From NCBI RefSeq assembly GCF_023333585.1, contig NZ_JAIQZN010000004.1, positions 1 through 64,000 on the forward strand: DNA of 64,000 bases. Reading direction: 5' to 3'. Both the position numbers and the translations under genes were made by a program. The notes under the pieces were generated by a model. It saw nothing but the letters and a program-made list of their open reading frames with translations, was not told the DNA's origin and searched no databases. This document shows, one piece after another, positions 33,118 through 42,222 of this stretch. Numbering within the stretch: the stretch's first letter is position 1; each line of letters starts with the position of its first letter. Origin of the DNA: Argonema antarcticum A004/B2. Lineage in GTDB: Bacteria; Cyanobacteriota; Cyanobacteriia; Cyanobacteriales; Aerosakkonemataceae.

Positions 33118-33438
33118 TTTTGTTGTCTCCGTTCAAGCTCGAAGGATATTTTAATTATACAGCGGGAACCGCTGTAATACAGTACATTTTAAGTAGTAGC
33201 TCCGCATTCCGGTAATTAACCTCTGCATATAACCAATAAGTTATTTGCCGGAATGCTAATGAACTGGGCACGCTGAGCGAACGCCCTTATGTTTGTACCT
33301 CATAACAGCGGAAACCGCTGTATCAAATAGAAGATTTAAACCTGTATTTTAGGGTAGATAAGCTGCTACGCATCTAATTTTACAGTCAACTGATATTCTT
33401 GTGGGATGGACATACAAGCCCCGTCTTTTTATTCGATT
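33118..33438. other. Non-coding stretch with paired ACAGCGGnAACCGCTGT palindromes
   Basis: About 320 bp with no gene. Palindromes ACAGCGGGAACCGCTGT (33159-33175) and ACAGCGGAAACCGCTGT (33305-33321) enclose an inverted repeat with arms GCATTCCGG (33204) and CCGGAATGC (to 33256). This looks like a decayed small repeat element. Confidence 0.55.
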
Positions 33439-33575
33439 TATAGCAACCGCTCTCGTCGGTTAGGGCAACTCCAACTCTTACCTCTGGTTCATAATCTTTT
33501 ACGGAGTAAGCTTTTCCCTCTTCCCTCTTCCCTAGCCCCTTTGCCCCCTCCCCTAGCCCCTAGTCCCTAGCTATA
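33439..33575. mobile_element. TATAGC/GCTATA cassette with heptamer arrays
   Basis: 137 bp from TATAGC to GCTATA. The first 58 bp, including the hairpin aaccg-ctctcgt-cggtt, equal those of the copy at 60626. Then come a short variable segment and degenerate CCCTCTT and CCCTAGC heptamers. It ends 16 bp before the chemoreceptor stop. Confidence 0.8.
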
Positions 33576-33591
33576 AATGCGGAGTAGCTTA

Positions 33592-35763
33592 TCAACTACC
33601 AGCGACTTTAAAACGAGAGATTTCGTGGCGTAAGCCTTGTGTAGCATTTTTCAATTCTCCCAGCGAACTGTTAATTTCGAGCAAAGACTCGGCAGTTTGC
33701 GAGGAATCTTCGCTCAATTGCACCATCGCATCGTTAATTTCCTCTGCGCTTTGCGACTGAGCTTCCATGCTGTTACTCACCGCTTGAAAGCGGGGAGTTA
33801 AGGATTGCACTTGTTCAATAATCAACTCTAATTTAGTACTGATATTATGTACAACTTCAAAGCTCTGTTTCACTTGATTGGTGAAATTATCCATTTCTGT
33901 CATCCCAGAAGAAACCGCCGCTTGCATCTGTTCAACCATATTTTCGATTTCGAGGGCGGCAACGCCTGTTTGATCTGCTAGGCGGCGAATTTCTCTGGCT
34001 ACCACAGCAAAGCCCAGCCCATACTGACCAGCTTTTTCCGCTTCAATTGCCGCATTGAGGGAAATTAAATTAGTTTGGTCAGCTACTTTAGCGATCGTGG
34101 TGAGGATTTTGTTGATGTTATTGGCTTTTTCGTTAATCGTTCCCAGTTTCGTAGAAATGGTATCCGTTGCATCCACCAATTTATACATAGTTGTTTCCAT
34201 GTACATCAAGTCTTTTTTGCTCTCACCAGCTGCCTGCGCTGTTGTTTGCTGAACTTCATCCATCGTCTCAATCAGCGATCCGGAGGTGGCAACAATTACC
34301 TTAGCCGTAGCGGCTACCCGATTGGTGGAAGCTATTTGTTCTGTCATTGTAGCTTCCAGTTGTTTACCCTCAGCAGCGATTTCGGTGGTGGTAGCAGTAA
34401 TTTGAATTATGGATTTCTGCACGTGAAGGATTAAGGAATTTAGATTATCAGTCATATTTTGAAAGGAAATCAGTAACATCCCAATTTCATCTTGGGCATT
34501 TGTGAGTGGCACTACGGTTGTGAGATCGCCCTCACCAACTTTTTGGGCACAATTAGCTAACCGCTGTAGGGAATTTGAGAACGTTGCCGCGACGGGAATA
34601 GCGACTAAACCAGCTAATAAGGCAATTCCTGCGCCGATTCCCCACCCAGCGAACCTCAGTATATTCAAGGTTTTTTCCACTTCAGTTGTGGGTTCCCCTA
34701 CATAAGCAATTCCCACAGGTTCTGCTTTGATCGAATTGAGTTGTTCTTGATGGTCGTAAATGGGACTGTAGCCAGTGATATAGTCAATGCCAATGATATT
34801 TGCAGCGCCGATAAAAACTTTTTTCTGATTCAAAACTGTTGTTGCGACCTCGCGAGAAACTCGTGTTCCGATCGCTCTAGTTGTTCGATCGGTATAAGGA
34901 ACATTAGTGCTGATTCGCCAATCTTTGGCAAACAGGGTAGCAGTACTTACTCCTACTTCTTGTTTGAGGCGATCGACTATTTCAAAATTTCGATTTAGCA
35001 ATGTACCAACAACGATCGTTCCTACAAGCTTTTCTTGAACTTGTATCGGGTGAACCGCTACGATCGCTAAGCCAACTTTTCCTTCGTCAATCTCATAAGT
35101 TCCTTTGGCAAAAGGTTGTTTGGCTTCAGGCAATCCTTCAATTTTCTGCGCTCTTATCCCAATATTTGCTTGTTGTTCTAAACCTAAACGTTTTAGCCAC
35201 TCACTCTTGAACAATTCAGCGCCAGAGAGAGAACGTCGAGAATTTATAGCATTTTGTAAGATGGGAATATCCCCCAAATTAATACCGATGGGTAAGGAGA
35301 CGGGACTAAATTCCGGTTTCTTGAGATCCTGTTTCGGTAGAGACGGATAGCTGGAAAAATTATCTCGAACCTGTTGTATATACTGAGCAACAGTCCGACC
35401 TTGGGCATCTGTAATCAAGTAAAAACTATTATCTGTACCAACGCGAACATAATTAGACAATAGTTTGCTAAGTGCCGTAAGCTCTTGGGGGTCGCTCAAA
35501 TCCCCTCCCTGAGACTCTACAAAAATAGCTAAATTTCTAGCTTCTAGAGCCACCTTTCCTTCAGTGTCATTAAGTTGGGTTTCTAGGGTGTTTAACTGGA
35601 TTTTTAACGTTACTTGTAAATCTTGAAGCAGCCTCGTTTGTCCAAGGCTGATAATACCTTGAGTAGCAACAAAAGTAGGCACTATAGCTCCTGTCATCAA
35701 CAGTATGCTCATTTTCCTACGGAAACTGAAGTTATTCCAAGCCCGATCCAGTTTCTGAAGCAT
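33592..35763 (-). CDS. Methyl-accepting chemotaxis protein
   Basis: 723 residues. Membrane segment one is at about 17-40, followed by a large periplasmic Cache-type sensor (about 45-365) and membrane segment two at about 368-392. A HAMP domain lies at about 393-450 (LANCAQKVGEGDLTTVVPLTNAQDEIGMLL). The signalling coiled coil has the hairpin tip DQTNLISLNAAIEAEKAGQYGLGFAVVAREIRRLADQT. It would sense a small extracellular ligand and signal to CheA, steering type IV pilus motility or phototaxis. No che genes are nearby. ATG start, normal length. Confidence 0.93.
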   Translation of the reverse strand: MLQKLDRAWNNFSFRRKMSILLMTGAIVPTFVATQGIISLGQTRLLQDLQVTLKIQLNTLETQLNDTEGKVALEARNLAIFVESQGGDLSDPQELTALSKLLSNYVRVGTDNSFYLITDAQGRTVAQYIQQVRDNFSSYPSLPKQDLKKPEFSPVSLPIGINLGDIPILQNAINSRRSLSGAELFKSEWLKRLGLEQQANIGIRAQKIEGLPEAKQPFAKGTYEIDEGKVGLAIVAVHPIQVQEKLVGTIVVGTLLNRNFEIVDRLKQEVGVSTATLFAKDWRISTNVPYTDRTTRAIGTRVSREVATTVLNQKKVFIGAANIIGIDYITGYSPIYDHQEQLNSIKAEPVGIAYVGEPTTEVEKTLNILRFAGWGIGAGIALLAGLVAIPVAATFSNSLQRLANCAQKVGEGDLTTVVPLTNAQDEIGMLLISFQNMTDNLNSLILHVQKSIIQITATTTEIAAEGKQLEATMTEQIASTNRVAATAKVIVATSGSLIETMDEVQQTTAQAAGESKKDLMYMETTMYKLVDATDTISTKLGTINEKANNINKILTTIAKVADQTNLISLNAAIEAEKAGQYGLGFAVVAREIRRLADQTGVAALEIENMVEQMQAAVSSGMTEMDNFTNQVKQSFEVVHNISTKLELIIEQVQSLTPRFQAVSNSMEAQSQSAEEINDAMVQLSEDSSQTAESLLEINSSLGELKNATQGLRHEISRFKVAGS

Positions 35764-35972
35764 AAATCAACGTTGGCCTCTAAAACGATATAGTAAAGTG
35801 CTGAGTACTTTGATAGCTCTATATTGTCCTAACATATACGACTATGGCTATAGAACTTATATCAAAATAGTCATAAGTCATTAGTCATTAGTTATTAGAT
35901 TTTTGGCCTACGCTTGGGCGGGTATGTACCGGAAAACTAATGACTTTTGATTAATGACTGATGACCAATTAA

Positions 35973-37169
35973 TCAACTTGGATTGATTAATTCCAATATA
36001 GGATTAGCTATCCAGTTTACGCCGACTCTTAACTGATGTTCTGAATTTGGCATCCGATACAGATAGGCGAGGCGACGGGCAAGATAAGCTAACTGACCGT
36101 CTAATTGCACTCCCATGCCGCTGATAGTGGCGCTGTCAGTTCCCAGAGTGAGCATTTCTCCTAAATTCTGATATTGGAAGGAAAGCAACGGACGATCGCA
36201 CAGGGAAGCCCAAACATTCCAAGCTGCAAAGTCGGATTGCTGGTAAGCTGCTTGTGCTGAGTCGGGTACTTGTTGACCTTCTCCATCGCGACAATCTGCT
36301 AAATCTCCCAAAACAAAGATTTCTGGATGGTCGATCGCTTGCAGGGTAGGTGTGGTGGTTAGCTGTGAACGCTGATTTTGTTTGAGGGGGAGATTACGGA
36401 CGACAGCAGAACCTTGCATTCCTACCGTCCACAGTATCAGTTCGGCTGGGATGGTGTCTAACTGTGATTTATACAGCAGGGAGATGGTGTCTGGCCCGAT
36501 CGAGTCAACGGTGGTTTCCAAATCTATCCAGATACCCCGCGCCTCTATGGCTTTGCGTGCTGTTTCTCGGTTAAATTCGGGCGATGTTCGCAGAATGCGA
36601 TCGCTTTGTTCGATCAACCGCAAGCGTCCTCTCTCCCCCAGTCTATCTGCCAGTTTGCACGCTAACTCGACGCCGCAATAACCAGCCCCGACGATCGCAA
36701 CTCGAATTTTATCTGCTTCTGATGCTTCTAAAACTCGCAGTCTTTCTTCCAGACGATAAGCATCGCTGAGGGTACGGAAGGAAAAAGCGTAGGAACTAGC
36801 ACCAGGAACGATATCTAGGGGAGATTCTCCACCCAAGGCTAAGACTAACTTGTCGTAGGGTATTTCGGGGCCATCCTGCAAATAAACCCGGTGCTGTTCT
36901 ACATCAATCCCTGCCACTACGCCTTGACAAAAACGAACTTCTGTGTTATTTAAAATTTCTGCAAAGGGTGGGGCTATTTCCCAGGTTTGCAGTTCGCCGG
37001 TGAGGAGTTCGTAGAGGAGGGGGGTGAATACGAAGCGATCGCTTTTATCCACCAGCACAATTTCGGGTTTAGACGCCTTTTCCCAAGGTAGCTGGCTCAA
37101 TCGCAGAGCGGTATACAGACCGCCAAAGCCTCCGCCGAGTATACAGATGCGTGCAGGTTGTTGGGTCAT
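35973..37169 (-). CDS. ndbB: NDH-2-type NAD(P)H:quinone oxidoreductase, NdbB-like
   Basis: 398 residues. Two dinucleotide folds are visible: FAD at the N-terminus (ICILGGGFGGLYTALRL) and NAD(P)H in the middle (VAIVGAGYCGVELACKLADRL). Family marks are FTPLLYELLTGEL, LALGG and the FAD-closing VLGDLADC, with AAYQQSDFAAWN. Length fits the short cyanobacterial NdbB class, reported to act as demethylphylloquinone reductase, rather than the longer NdbA/NdbC; the assignment rests on length and general likeness. A monotopic membrane enzyme feeding electrons to quinone without pumping protons. Confidence 0.8.
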   Translation of the reverse strand: MTQQPARICILGGGFGGLYTALRLSQLPWEKASKPEIVLVDKSDRFVFTPLLYELLTGELQTWEIAPPFAEILNNTEVRFCQGVVAGIDVEQHRVYLQDGPEIPYDKLVLALGGESPLDIVPGASSYAFSFRTLSDAYRLEERLRVLEASEADKIRVAIVGAGYCGVELACKLADRLGERGRLRLIEQSDRILRTSPEFNRETARKAIEARGIWIDLETTVDSIGPDTISLLYKSQLDTIPAELILWTVGMQGSAVVRNLPLKQNQRSQLTTTPTLQAIDHPEIFVLGDLADCRDGEGQQVPDSAQAAYQQSDFAAWNVWASLCDRPLLSFQYQNLGEMLTLGTDSATISGMGVQLDGQLAYLARRLAYLYRMPNSEHQLRVGVNWIANPILELINPS

Positions 37170-37431
37170 GGTTGATTGTGCGGTCGTGGTCGCAGGGGAA
37201 CTTTCTTCAGGATAACAAGCTGTAGTAGTCTGTATTCAATGCTAAGGAGTTTTCTGATCTCCCCGACAACTTCTGAAATTTCGTTTAAATTCCTCTTTGT
37301 AGAGAATGGTACAGCCCAAGGACTTTGGGCTCAAAAAGCGATCGCCAACGAACGAGAAATAATCTTAGGAAAAGATACCAGTTTGCTCTGCTAGGATAGC
37401 TAAAGAAGCGTCTGCTTAAGGAGCTTACGCC

Positions 37432-38019
37432 ATGATTAAAACACCCAACCCCACCTTGACCTTTGAGGAGTATCTAACCTACGATGACGGAACCGATAAC
37501 CGTTACGAACTTGTTAATGGGGAGTTAGTAATGGTTCCCCTACCAACTGCCGACCACTCAGATGTAATTGATTTATTATCTGACACTTTTAGGGCAGAAA
37601 TCAGAACAAAGTCCCACCCTTGGATTGTTAAACGCGATGTAGGGGTGTATGTAGGCACCGCTCCAGATACTGGAAAAGACCGCTCTCGTACCCCAGACTT
37701 GTGTGTTATAACTCAAGCGCAGTGGAATGGACTTAAAGCCGACAAGAAAGTAGCAGCTGTTTTGAGAACCCCGCCGTTGCTGGTGGTTGAAGTAGTTAGT
37801 CCTGGCTCCAAGAAGACAGACTACGAAACCAAAGAATCTGAATATAAAACTATTGGAATTCCCCAATATTGGATTGTAGACCTCCGCAAGTTCAAGGTTT
37901 CAGTTTTGTTTCTGGTGAATGGGAACTATCAGATAGCAGAGTTTACAGGAAATCAGCGAATTGTCTCTCAGGCTTTCTCAGAATTCCCTCTGACGGCTGA
38001 ACAAATGTTGGCAGATTAG
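37432..38019 (+). CDS. Uma2-family (DUF820) putative endonuclease
   Basis: 195 residues: TFEEYLTYDDGTDNRYELVNGELVMVP, then RTPDLCVITQAQW and PPLLVVEVVSPGSKKTDYETKESEYKTIGIPQYWIVD, the classic Uma2 pattern with the acidic residues and lysines of a PD-(D/E)xK fold. It is only distantly like the copy at 30236, so they are not recent duplicates. A stretch at 37170-37431 in front has no supportable gene. Confidence 0.92.
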   Translation: MIKTPNPTLTFEEYLTYDDGTDNRYELVNGELVMVPLPTADHSDVIDLLSDTFRAEIRTKSHPWIVKRDVGVYVGTAPDTGKDRSRTPDLCVITQAQWNGLKADKKVAAVLRTPPLLVVEVVSPGSKKTDYETKESEYKTIGIPQYWIVDLRKFKVSVLFLVNGNYQIAEFTGNQRIVSQAFSEFPLTAEQMLAD

Positions 38020-38487
38020 ATATTTCACCCCTACTATCTGATGAATAAAAAAACGAGGAAGACAATTGCAGCAATAATTAAAATCGGGATGGCGATGATA
38101 ATGGCGAGACGATACCAAATAATATGGATTACCTAAATGTTTGCTACAGATGTAGAGTCAATTCATGAATTGACTCTACACCAGAGAGTGTTCATATCAT
38201 ATCCTTACGCATCGGTTATGCTATACCTAAAAAATTCGTATTCTTATTCTTATAGCTACCGCCAAGGCGGTCAAGGCATTCTTAATTCCTGAAACCCTTG
38301 ATAATAAAGCTTTCTTACCCTAGCCCCTAGTCTCTAGTCCCTAGCTATATCTGCGTTTATCGTTCGACTGAGCGCTCACGCCGAAGTCTGCGTTCATCAG
38401 TCCTTCCTTATCTGCGGTAAAAATTTAACCAACGATGACAACAGTGCAATATCCAGAACATCCTTCATTGATAATGACATAGAGTTT
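38020..38487. other. Gene-free stretch with inverted repeat and cassette
   Basis: 468 bp. It contains a hairpin at about 38149-38182 with arms tagagtcaattcat and atgaattgactcta, and the TATAGC/GCTATA cassette at 38251-38349. No gene seen. Confidence 0.6.
38251..38349. mobile_element. TATAGC/GCTATA cassette (99 bp)
   Basis: It begins TATAGCTACCGCCAAGGCGG (hairpin accgcc-aa-ggcggt), passes through a unique middle, then CCCTAGC-type heptamers, and ends GCTATA. Its left end resembles the copy at 55811 and its right end those at 33439 and 60626. Confidence 0.75.
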
Positions 38488-40158
38488 CTACCAAGTAACT
38501 CTGTCTTTCAACTTATCCAACAAACTCGGCCCGACTCCCGGCACATTGTCCAAATCTTGTAAAGAAGTGAAAGGTTTCTTTTGACGTGACTGAATAATTT
38601 CCTGCGCCAATTTCGGCCCGACTCCTGGTAAAGCTTCCAATTCTTGTTGGCTAGCAGTATTGAGATTAACTTTCTGACTAATGTTTTCACTAACTTTAGG
38701 TGTAGCTGAACTTGTCGGCGAAGAAGATGGAGAAGCTGTTTTTATTTGCGAACATTGTTGCTGCTGATTCTTAATTTTTTGCTTAATTCCATCTGGTAAA
38801 CCGAGTATAGAATCGGCATAAAGGCGATCGAACTCGCGCTCAAAATGGGCTGCAACGGTGGTACTTTGAATTACTAAAACTGTTTCGTCATTATTAGTGT
38901 TTGCTGCTGCTGACCAGTTGTGGGAACCAGTAATAACAATTTGTTTGTCCACAACACCAAATTTGTGATGCAACAGATCGCCTTTTTTTAGTTGGGGAAT
39001 GCCTACAGTGGTAATCGGATTTTGCCAAGGACGGTTATCAACTTCGTATTTGCAATTATTAAGCAAAGCAACTCCCATCATATCCAACGCTTCGCTATAG
39101 CTGCGATAGGCAAAGTCGGCATCGATTAAAGCTCGTATTTGCACACCGCGTTGATTGTCAGTTTCTAAGATATTGGCTAGACGCTGTTCTGAAAATACAA
39201 ATAAGGCCATATTTACAGATTGGGTAGCGGTATTTAAGGTTTTACCGATCAAACCGTTGCTGCTTTGTTCCCAAGGCTGCGTTGATGATGTTGGAGAGAA
39301 ATGAACTGCAATGGTAGTAGTTCCTAGAGTGATTTGCTGAACTGGTCGAAACGGCTTTTTTATCCCAAATTTGCTATCTGGATTACCCCCAAGGCCATCG
39401 CCCCATAGAATGTTAAATTCTTCTGTGAAAAGAGTGGCTAATTCGGAATTATCAATTCTGAGAAGATTGTTGGCATTTCCCAAACTGCTGGGAGATATGA
39501 AGTCACCGTGAATGTCGCTAGTTGTAAAATTTGCCGATGTAATAATGAGAGTGCGATCGTCAACGACGACAAATTTATGGTGCATTAAACCACTGCCTTT
39601 TGAACCATCAGCGGTATCATCAATTATGGGAATACCGGCATTTTGCAACATGACGATCGCATCCCCTCGATCGATCTCATCTTTGCTGAGCTGATTATCG
39701 CCATTTTGGTCTGCTAACTTGACAAATTCGTTGTAGCGTCCGCGTTCCCGTTCCGGTAGTTTCGCTACCTCATCTGGTGTAAATTTACTCCAAGGACGGC
39801 TGTAAGTATTTTCCAGAATAACTCTTACCTTAACCCCAGCTTTTTTGCGATCGACCAAAGCCTTGGCAATATGAGGTAAGCGCAACTCCTGAACCGCCAC
39901 ATCCACAGTAGACTTAGCGGTTGCGATCGCATCGACTATAAGTTGTTCGAGGTCATCTCCCGATCGCGTTTGCTTGCGGTAGGGTTCCCTGTACGAACCC
40001 GACTCAGCATGATTGAAATAAACTTTAACAAAAGGATCTTGGGGCAGAGGAGTCGGTCGCTGGGTTTGCGGCCTAGCCCTTTGACAAGCAGCTAGGGTCA
40101 GCGCTAAAAGAATCGTTGCTACTTGCCTCCCGATTGCACGTTTCAGATTAATGTCCAT
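38488..40158 (-). CDS. Phospholipase D-like lipoprotein with EF-hand-like loop and helix-hairpin-helix tail
   Basis: 556 residues. A lipoprotein signal is visible (ILLALTLAAC, Cys25 as lipid site). Two PLD catalytic motifs occur: HHKFVVVDDRTLIITSANFT (His194) and HHKFGVVDKQIVITGSHNWS (about 392), so both HxK(x4)D halves are intact. Between the start and motif one lies DQNGDNQLSKDE (150-161), which fits the EF-hand calcium loop. The C-terminus (about 490-556) is a ComEA-type tandem helix-hairpin-helix (LNTASQQELEALPGVGPKLAQEI; LDNVPGVGPSLLDKL), a DNA-binding fold. It is probably a surface-bound nuclease acting on extracellular DNA. Single gene. Confidence 0.85.
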   Translation of the reverse strand: MDINLKRAIGRQVATILLALTLAACQRARPQTQRPTPLPQDPFVKVYFNHAESGSYREPYRKQTRSGDDLEQLIVDAIATAKSTVDVAVQELRLPHIAKALVDRKKAGVKVRVILENTYSRPWSKFTPDEVAKLPERERGRYNEFVKLADQNGDNQLSKDEIDRGDAIVMLQNAGIPIIDDTADGSKGSGLMHHKFVVVDDRTLIITSANFTTSDIHGDFISPSSLGNANNLLRIDNSELATLFTEEFNILWGDGLGGNPDSKFGIKKPFRPVQQITLGTTTIAVHFSPTSSTQPWEQSSNGLIGKTLNTATQSVNMALFVFSEQRLANILETDNQRGVQIRALIDADFAYRSYSEALDMMGVALLNNCKYEVDNRPWQNPITTVGIPQLKKGDLLHHKFGVVDKQIVITGSHNWSAAANTNNDETVLVIQSTTVAAHFEREFDRLYADSILGLPDGIKQKIKNQQQQCSQIKTASPSSSPTSSATPKVSENISQKVNLNTASQQELEALPGVGPKLAQEIIQSRQKKPFTSLQDLDNVPGVGPSLLDKLKDRVTW

Positions 40159-40586
40159 AAGTCAATAGGTTACAGCAGTCTATTTTTACCCATTTAGCGG
40201 CAAGCAACTTATCCCACAGCTAGAAGCGGTGAGCTTTCTTGCTAAAATTCTGTAATCTAAAGTTTATTATTTTGACAGCCGCTTTCAAGCAGTTGTCAAA
40301 AACTACCGTGTGGCCCACGGAAAGTGACGCCTGTGGAGAGAAAGACCTCAACGCAGAGGTCTTTTCATCTGTGTGTAAGCCTACTCGTGGAAGCAGGATG
40401 TCAAACCTTGATATCTTTTGGCGCTGAAATAAATTCCGCGTCTGCCTAAGTAAAAAATGGCACATAATATATGGCTACGGCTTTTGCGAGCTGGCAGCAA
40501 TTAAAACTGTCGCAAACCCTGGCGGGTACATGGCCAACCTTGCCGCATTTAAAGTGGATGTATTAGTATCAATCCACACTTATGTT
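40159..40586. other. Intergenic region with tnpB relic
   Basis: 428 bp lacking an intact gene. A hairpin ttttgacagc/gcagttgtcaaaa lies at about 40271-40302, then the tnpB relic, then nothing recognisable. Confidence 0.45.
40290..40430 (+). pseudogene. Probable TnpB C-terminal relic
   Basis: The frame reads TVWPTESDACGEKDLNAEV, then CKPTRGSRMS, which resembles the extended tails of cyanobacterial IS200/IS605 TnpB proteins (DACGExDL...KPTRGSRKS). No earlier part of the protein is left. Assigned from memory of that tail, so tentative. Confidence 0.45.
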
Positions 40587-40967
40587 ATGCCTAGAAGAAA
40601 AAAGCAATTTCCGTGCGGTCACAAGGGCTATGGTCAACTGTGCCATCAGTGTGCCCAAAAAAAAGCCGTACTGGAACAAAAAAGACAGCTAAAAAACGAG
40701 TGGGAGTCCACTTTTGCCGATGATCCCATAGATTTAAGGGATCTACCCATCCATGTGGTGGTCAAGGCACGCACTGTGATTGCTGCTTTACAGCAGCACA
40801 AAAATTACACAGAATTTGGCGGCAAGCGATTGCGGCACGATCGCTTTGTGATCAGCATTCCCATCACCCGCAACTACCGAATGCTCTGCCGGGACTGCGG
40901 TACTATACTAATTCCTCAAGCTGTCTTGTCCCATGAGGACTACAATGTCCGCAAGCCGGGAAGTTAA
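40587..40967 (+). CDS. Small zinc-binding-motif protein
   Basis: 126 residues from ATG at 40587 (MPRRKKQFPCGHKGYGQLCHQC); a start 19 codons earlier would add unrelated residues. Ligands CGH, CHQC and CRDC suggest one or two zinc sites. The basic N-terminus and helical middle (RQLKNEWESTFADDP) are followed by a compact beta part ending in CGTILIPQAVLSHEDYN. It resembles small cyanobacterial proteins labelled DUF7682, but I am not sure. It lies before the cysteine desulfurase, same strand, 73 bp away. Function unknown. Confidence 0.6.
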   Translation: MPRRKKQFPCGHKGYGQLCHQCAQKKAVLEQKRQLKNEWESTFADDPIDLRDLPIHVVVKARTVIAALQQHKNYTEFGGKRLRHDRFVISIPITRNYRMLCRDCGTILIPQAVLSHEDYNVRKPGS

Positions 40968-41040
40968 TTGTTAGACGTTGGCGGTATATGCTGAAATTAG
41001 AGAGCCAGTCGGTCGCAGCGACCCCTAACGCTTAAGGATT

Positions 41041-42207
41041 ATGCAAATTTATCTAGATTACAGCGCTACAACACCGACCCGCCCAGAGGCTCTAGCAGCT
41101 ATGCAAGAAGTCCTCACCGTTTCTTGGGGCAACCCCTCCAGCTTGCATGAGTGGGGACAACGGGCAGCAATGATATTAGAACAAGCCAGAATGCAGGTAG
41201 CTGGGCTAATTAAGGCACCCGCAGAGTCGATTGTATTTACATCTGGCGGCACTGAGGCAGACAATCTGGCAATTATGGGTGTGGCTCGATGTTACACCAA
41301 ACCACAACACATCATTATTTCCAGCGTTGAGCATTCGGCTGTGGCAGAACCAGTACAATTGCTGGAACAATGGGGCTGGGAAGTGACGCGCTTGCCGGTG
41401 GATAGGTGGGGACGAGTCAACGAAAATGACTTGGAAAATGCGCTGCAACCCAATACAGTTTTAGTTTCGATTATCTACGGTCAGAGTGAAGTCGGGACAC
41501 TACAACCGATCGAAGCTTTGGGAAATATTGTCCGCGATCGCGGAGTGCTGTTCCATACAGATGCAGTCCAAGTAGCTGGGCGTTTGCCGATCGATGTGCA
41601 AAAATTGCCGGTAGATTTACTTTCCCTTTCCAGTCACAAAATTTATGGCCCTCAAGGGTCTGGGGCGCTTTATGTCCGTCCCGGCGTGGAATTAGTTCCT
41701 TTGTTGGGTGGTGGAGGACAAGAAATGCGCTTGCGTTCTGGAACTCAAGCTGTGCCAATTATTGCCGGTTTTGGAGTAGCTGCGGAACTGGCGGCGCAAG
41801 AAATGGCTACGGAAACGTCCAGGTTGATTGGGTTGCGCGATCGTCTTTTTGACTTACTTTCCGATACTCGCAGTTTGACACCCACGGGTCACCGTTGGCA
41901 CCGTTTGCCTCACCATGTCAGTTTCTGCTTGCAGGATGCCGATGGTAAAAAGCTTAGCGGCAAAACCATCGTGCGGCAAATGAACTTAGCTGGTATTGGT
42001 ATTAGTGCTGGTGCTGCTTGCAGTAGCGGCAAACTCAACCCCAGTCCTATCCTGCTGGCGATGGGATACAGTACGCAGATGGCAAAAGCGGGAATTCGCC
42101 TGACTTTGGGGCGTGACACGACGGAAGCTGATGTGGATTGGGTGGCGATCGTACTGAAGCAAGTGTTGCAAAGATTGATACCAAAGGTGGCATTAGCTGG
42201 GCGTTGA
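41041..42207 (+). CDS. Cysteine desulfurase (NifS/IscS type)
   Basis: 388 residues. The PLP enzyme removes sulphur from cysteine for Fe-S clusters and thio-modification. Marks: YLDYSATTPTRPEALAAM, FTSGGTEADNLAI, VEHSAVAEP, HTDAVQVAG, the PLP lysine in SLSSHKIYGPQGSGALYVR, and the active-site cysteine in SAGAACSSGKLNPS. The final part with LRLTLGRDTTEADVD is complete. It belongs to class I (NifS/IscS) rather than SufS. There is no iscU neighbour, so its acceptor may be IscU, TusA-like or ThiI-like proteins elsewhere. Confidence 0.93.
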   Translation: MQIYLDYSATTPTRPEALAAMQEVLTVSWGNPSSLHEWGQRAAMILEQARMQVAGLIKAPAESIVFTSGGTEADNLAIMGVARCYTKPQHIIISSVEHSAVAEPVQLLEQWGWEVTRLPVDRWGRVNENDLENALQPNTVLVSIIYGQSEVGTLQPIEALGNIVRDRGVLFHTDAVQVAGRLPIDVQKLPVDLLSLSSHKIYGPQGSGALYVRPGVELVPLLGGGGQEMRLRSGTQAVPIIAGFGVAAELAAQEMATETSRLIGLRDRLFDLLSDTRSLTPTGHRWHRLPHHVSFCLQDADGKKLSGKTIVRQMNLAGIGISAGAACSSGKLNPSPILLAMGYSTQMAKAGIRLTLGRDTTEADVDWVAIVLKQVLQRLIPKVALAGR

Positions 42208-42222
42208 ATTCAGGGGATACAT

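Larger units (their letters stand above)
30861..33150. repeat. Threefold tandem duplication, 777-bp period
   Basis: Corresponding stop codons lie at 30875, 31652 and 32429, and partner stops at 31240, 32017 and 32794: both steps are exactly 777 bp. Each unit contains partner, protease, an AAACCnGGTTTCT palindrome next to the stop and the same AT-rich spacer. Units 1/2 and 2/3 share nearly identical spacers. Confidence 0.9.

Noticed and set aside
37176-37394. 72-codon open frame between ndbB and the Uma2 gene
   Set aside because: Composition unlike a protein and no ribosome-binding site; probably chance.
40239-40430. Structured non-coding RNA such as 6S or SRP RNA
   Set aside because: The hairpins tempted me, but the conserved motifs of those RNAs are absent and one frame resembles a TnpB tail better.
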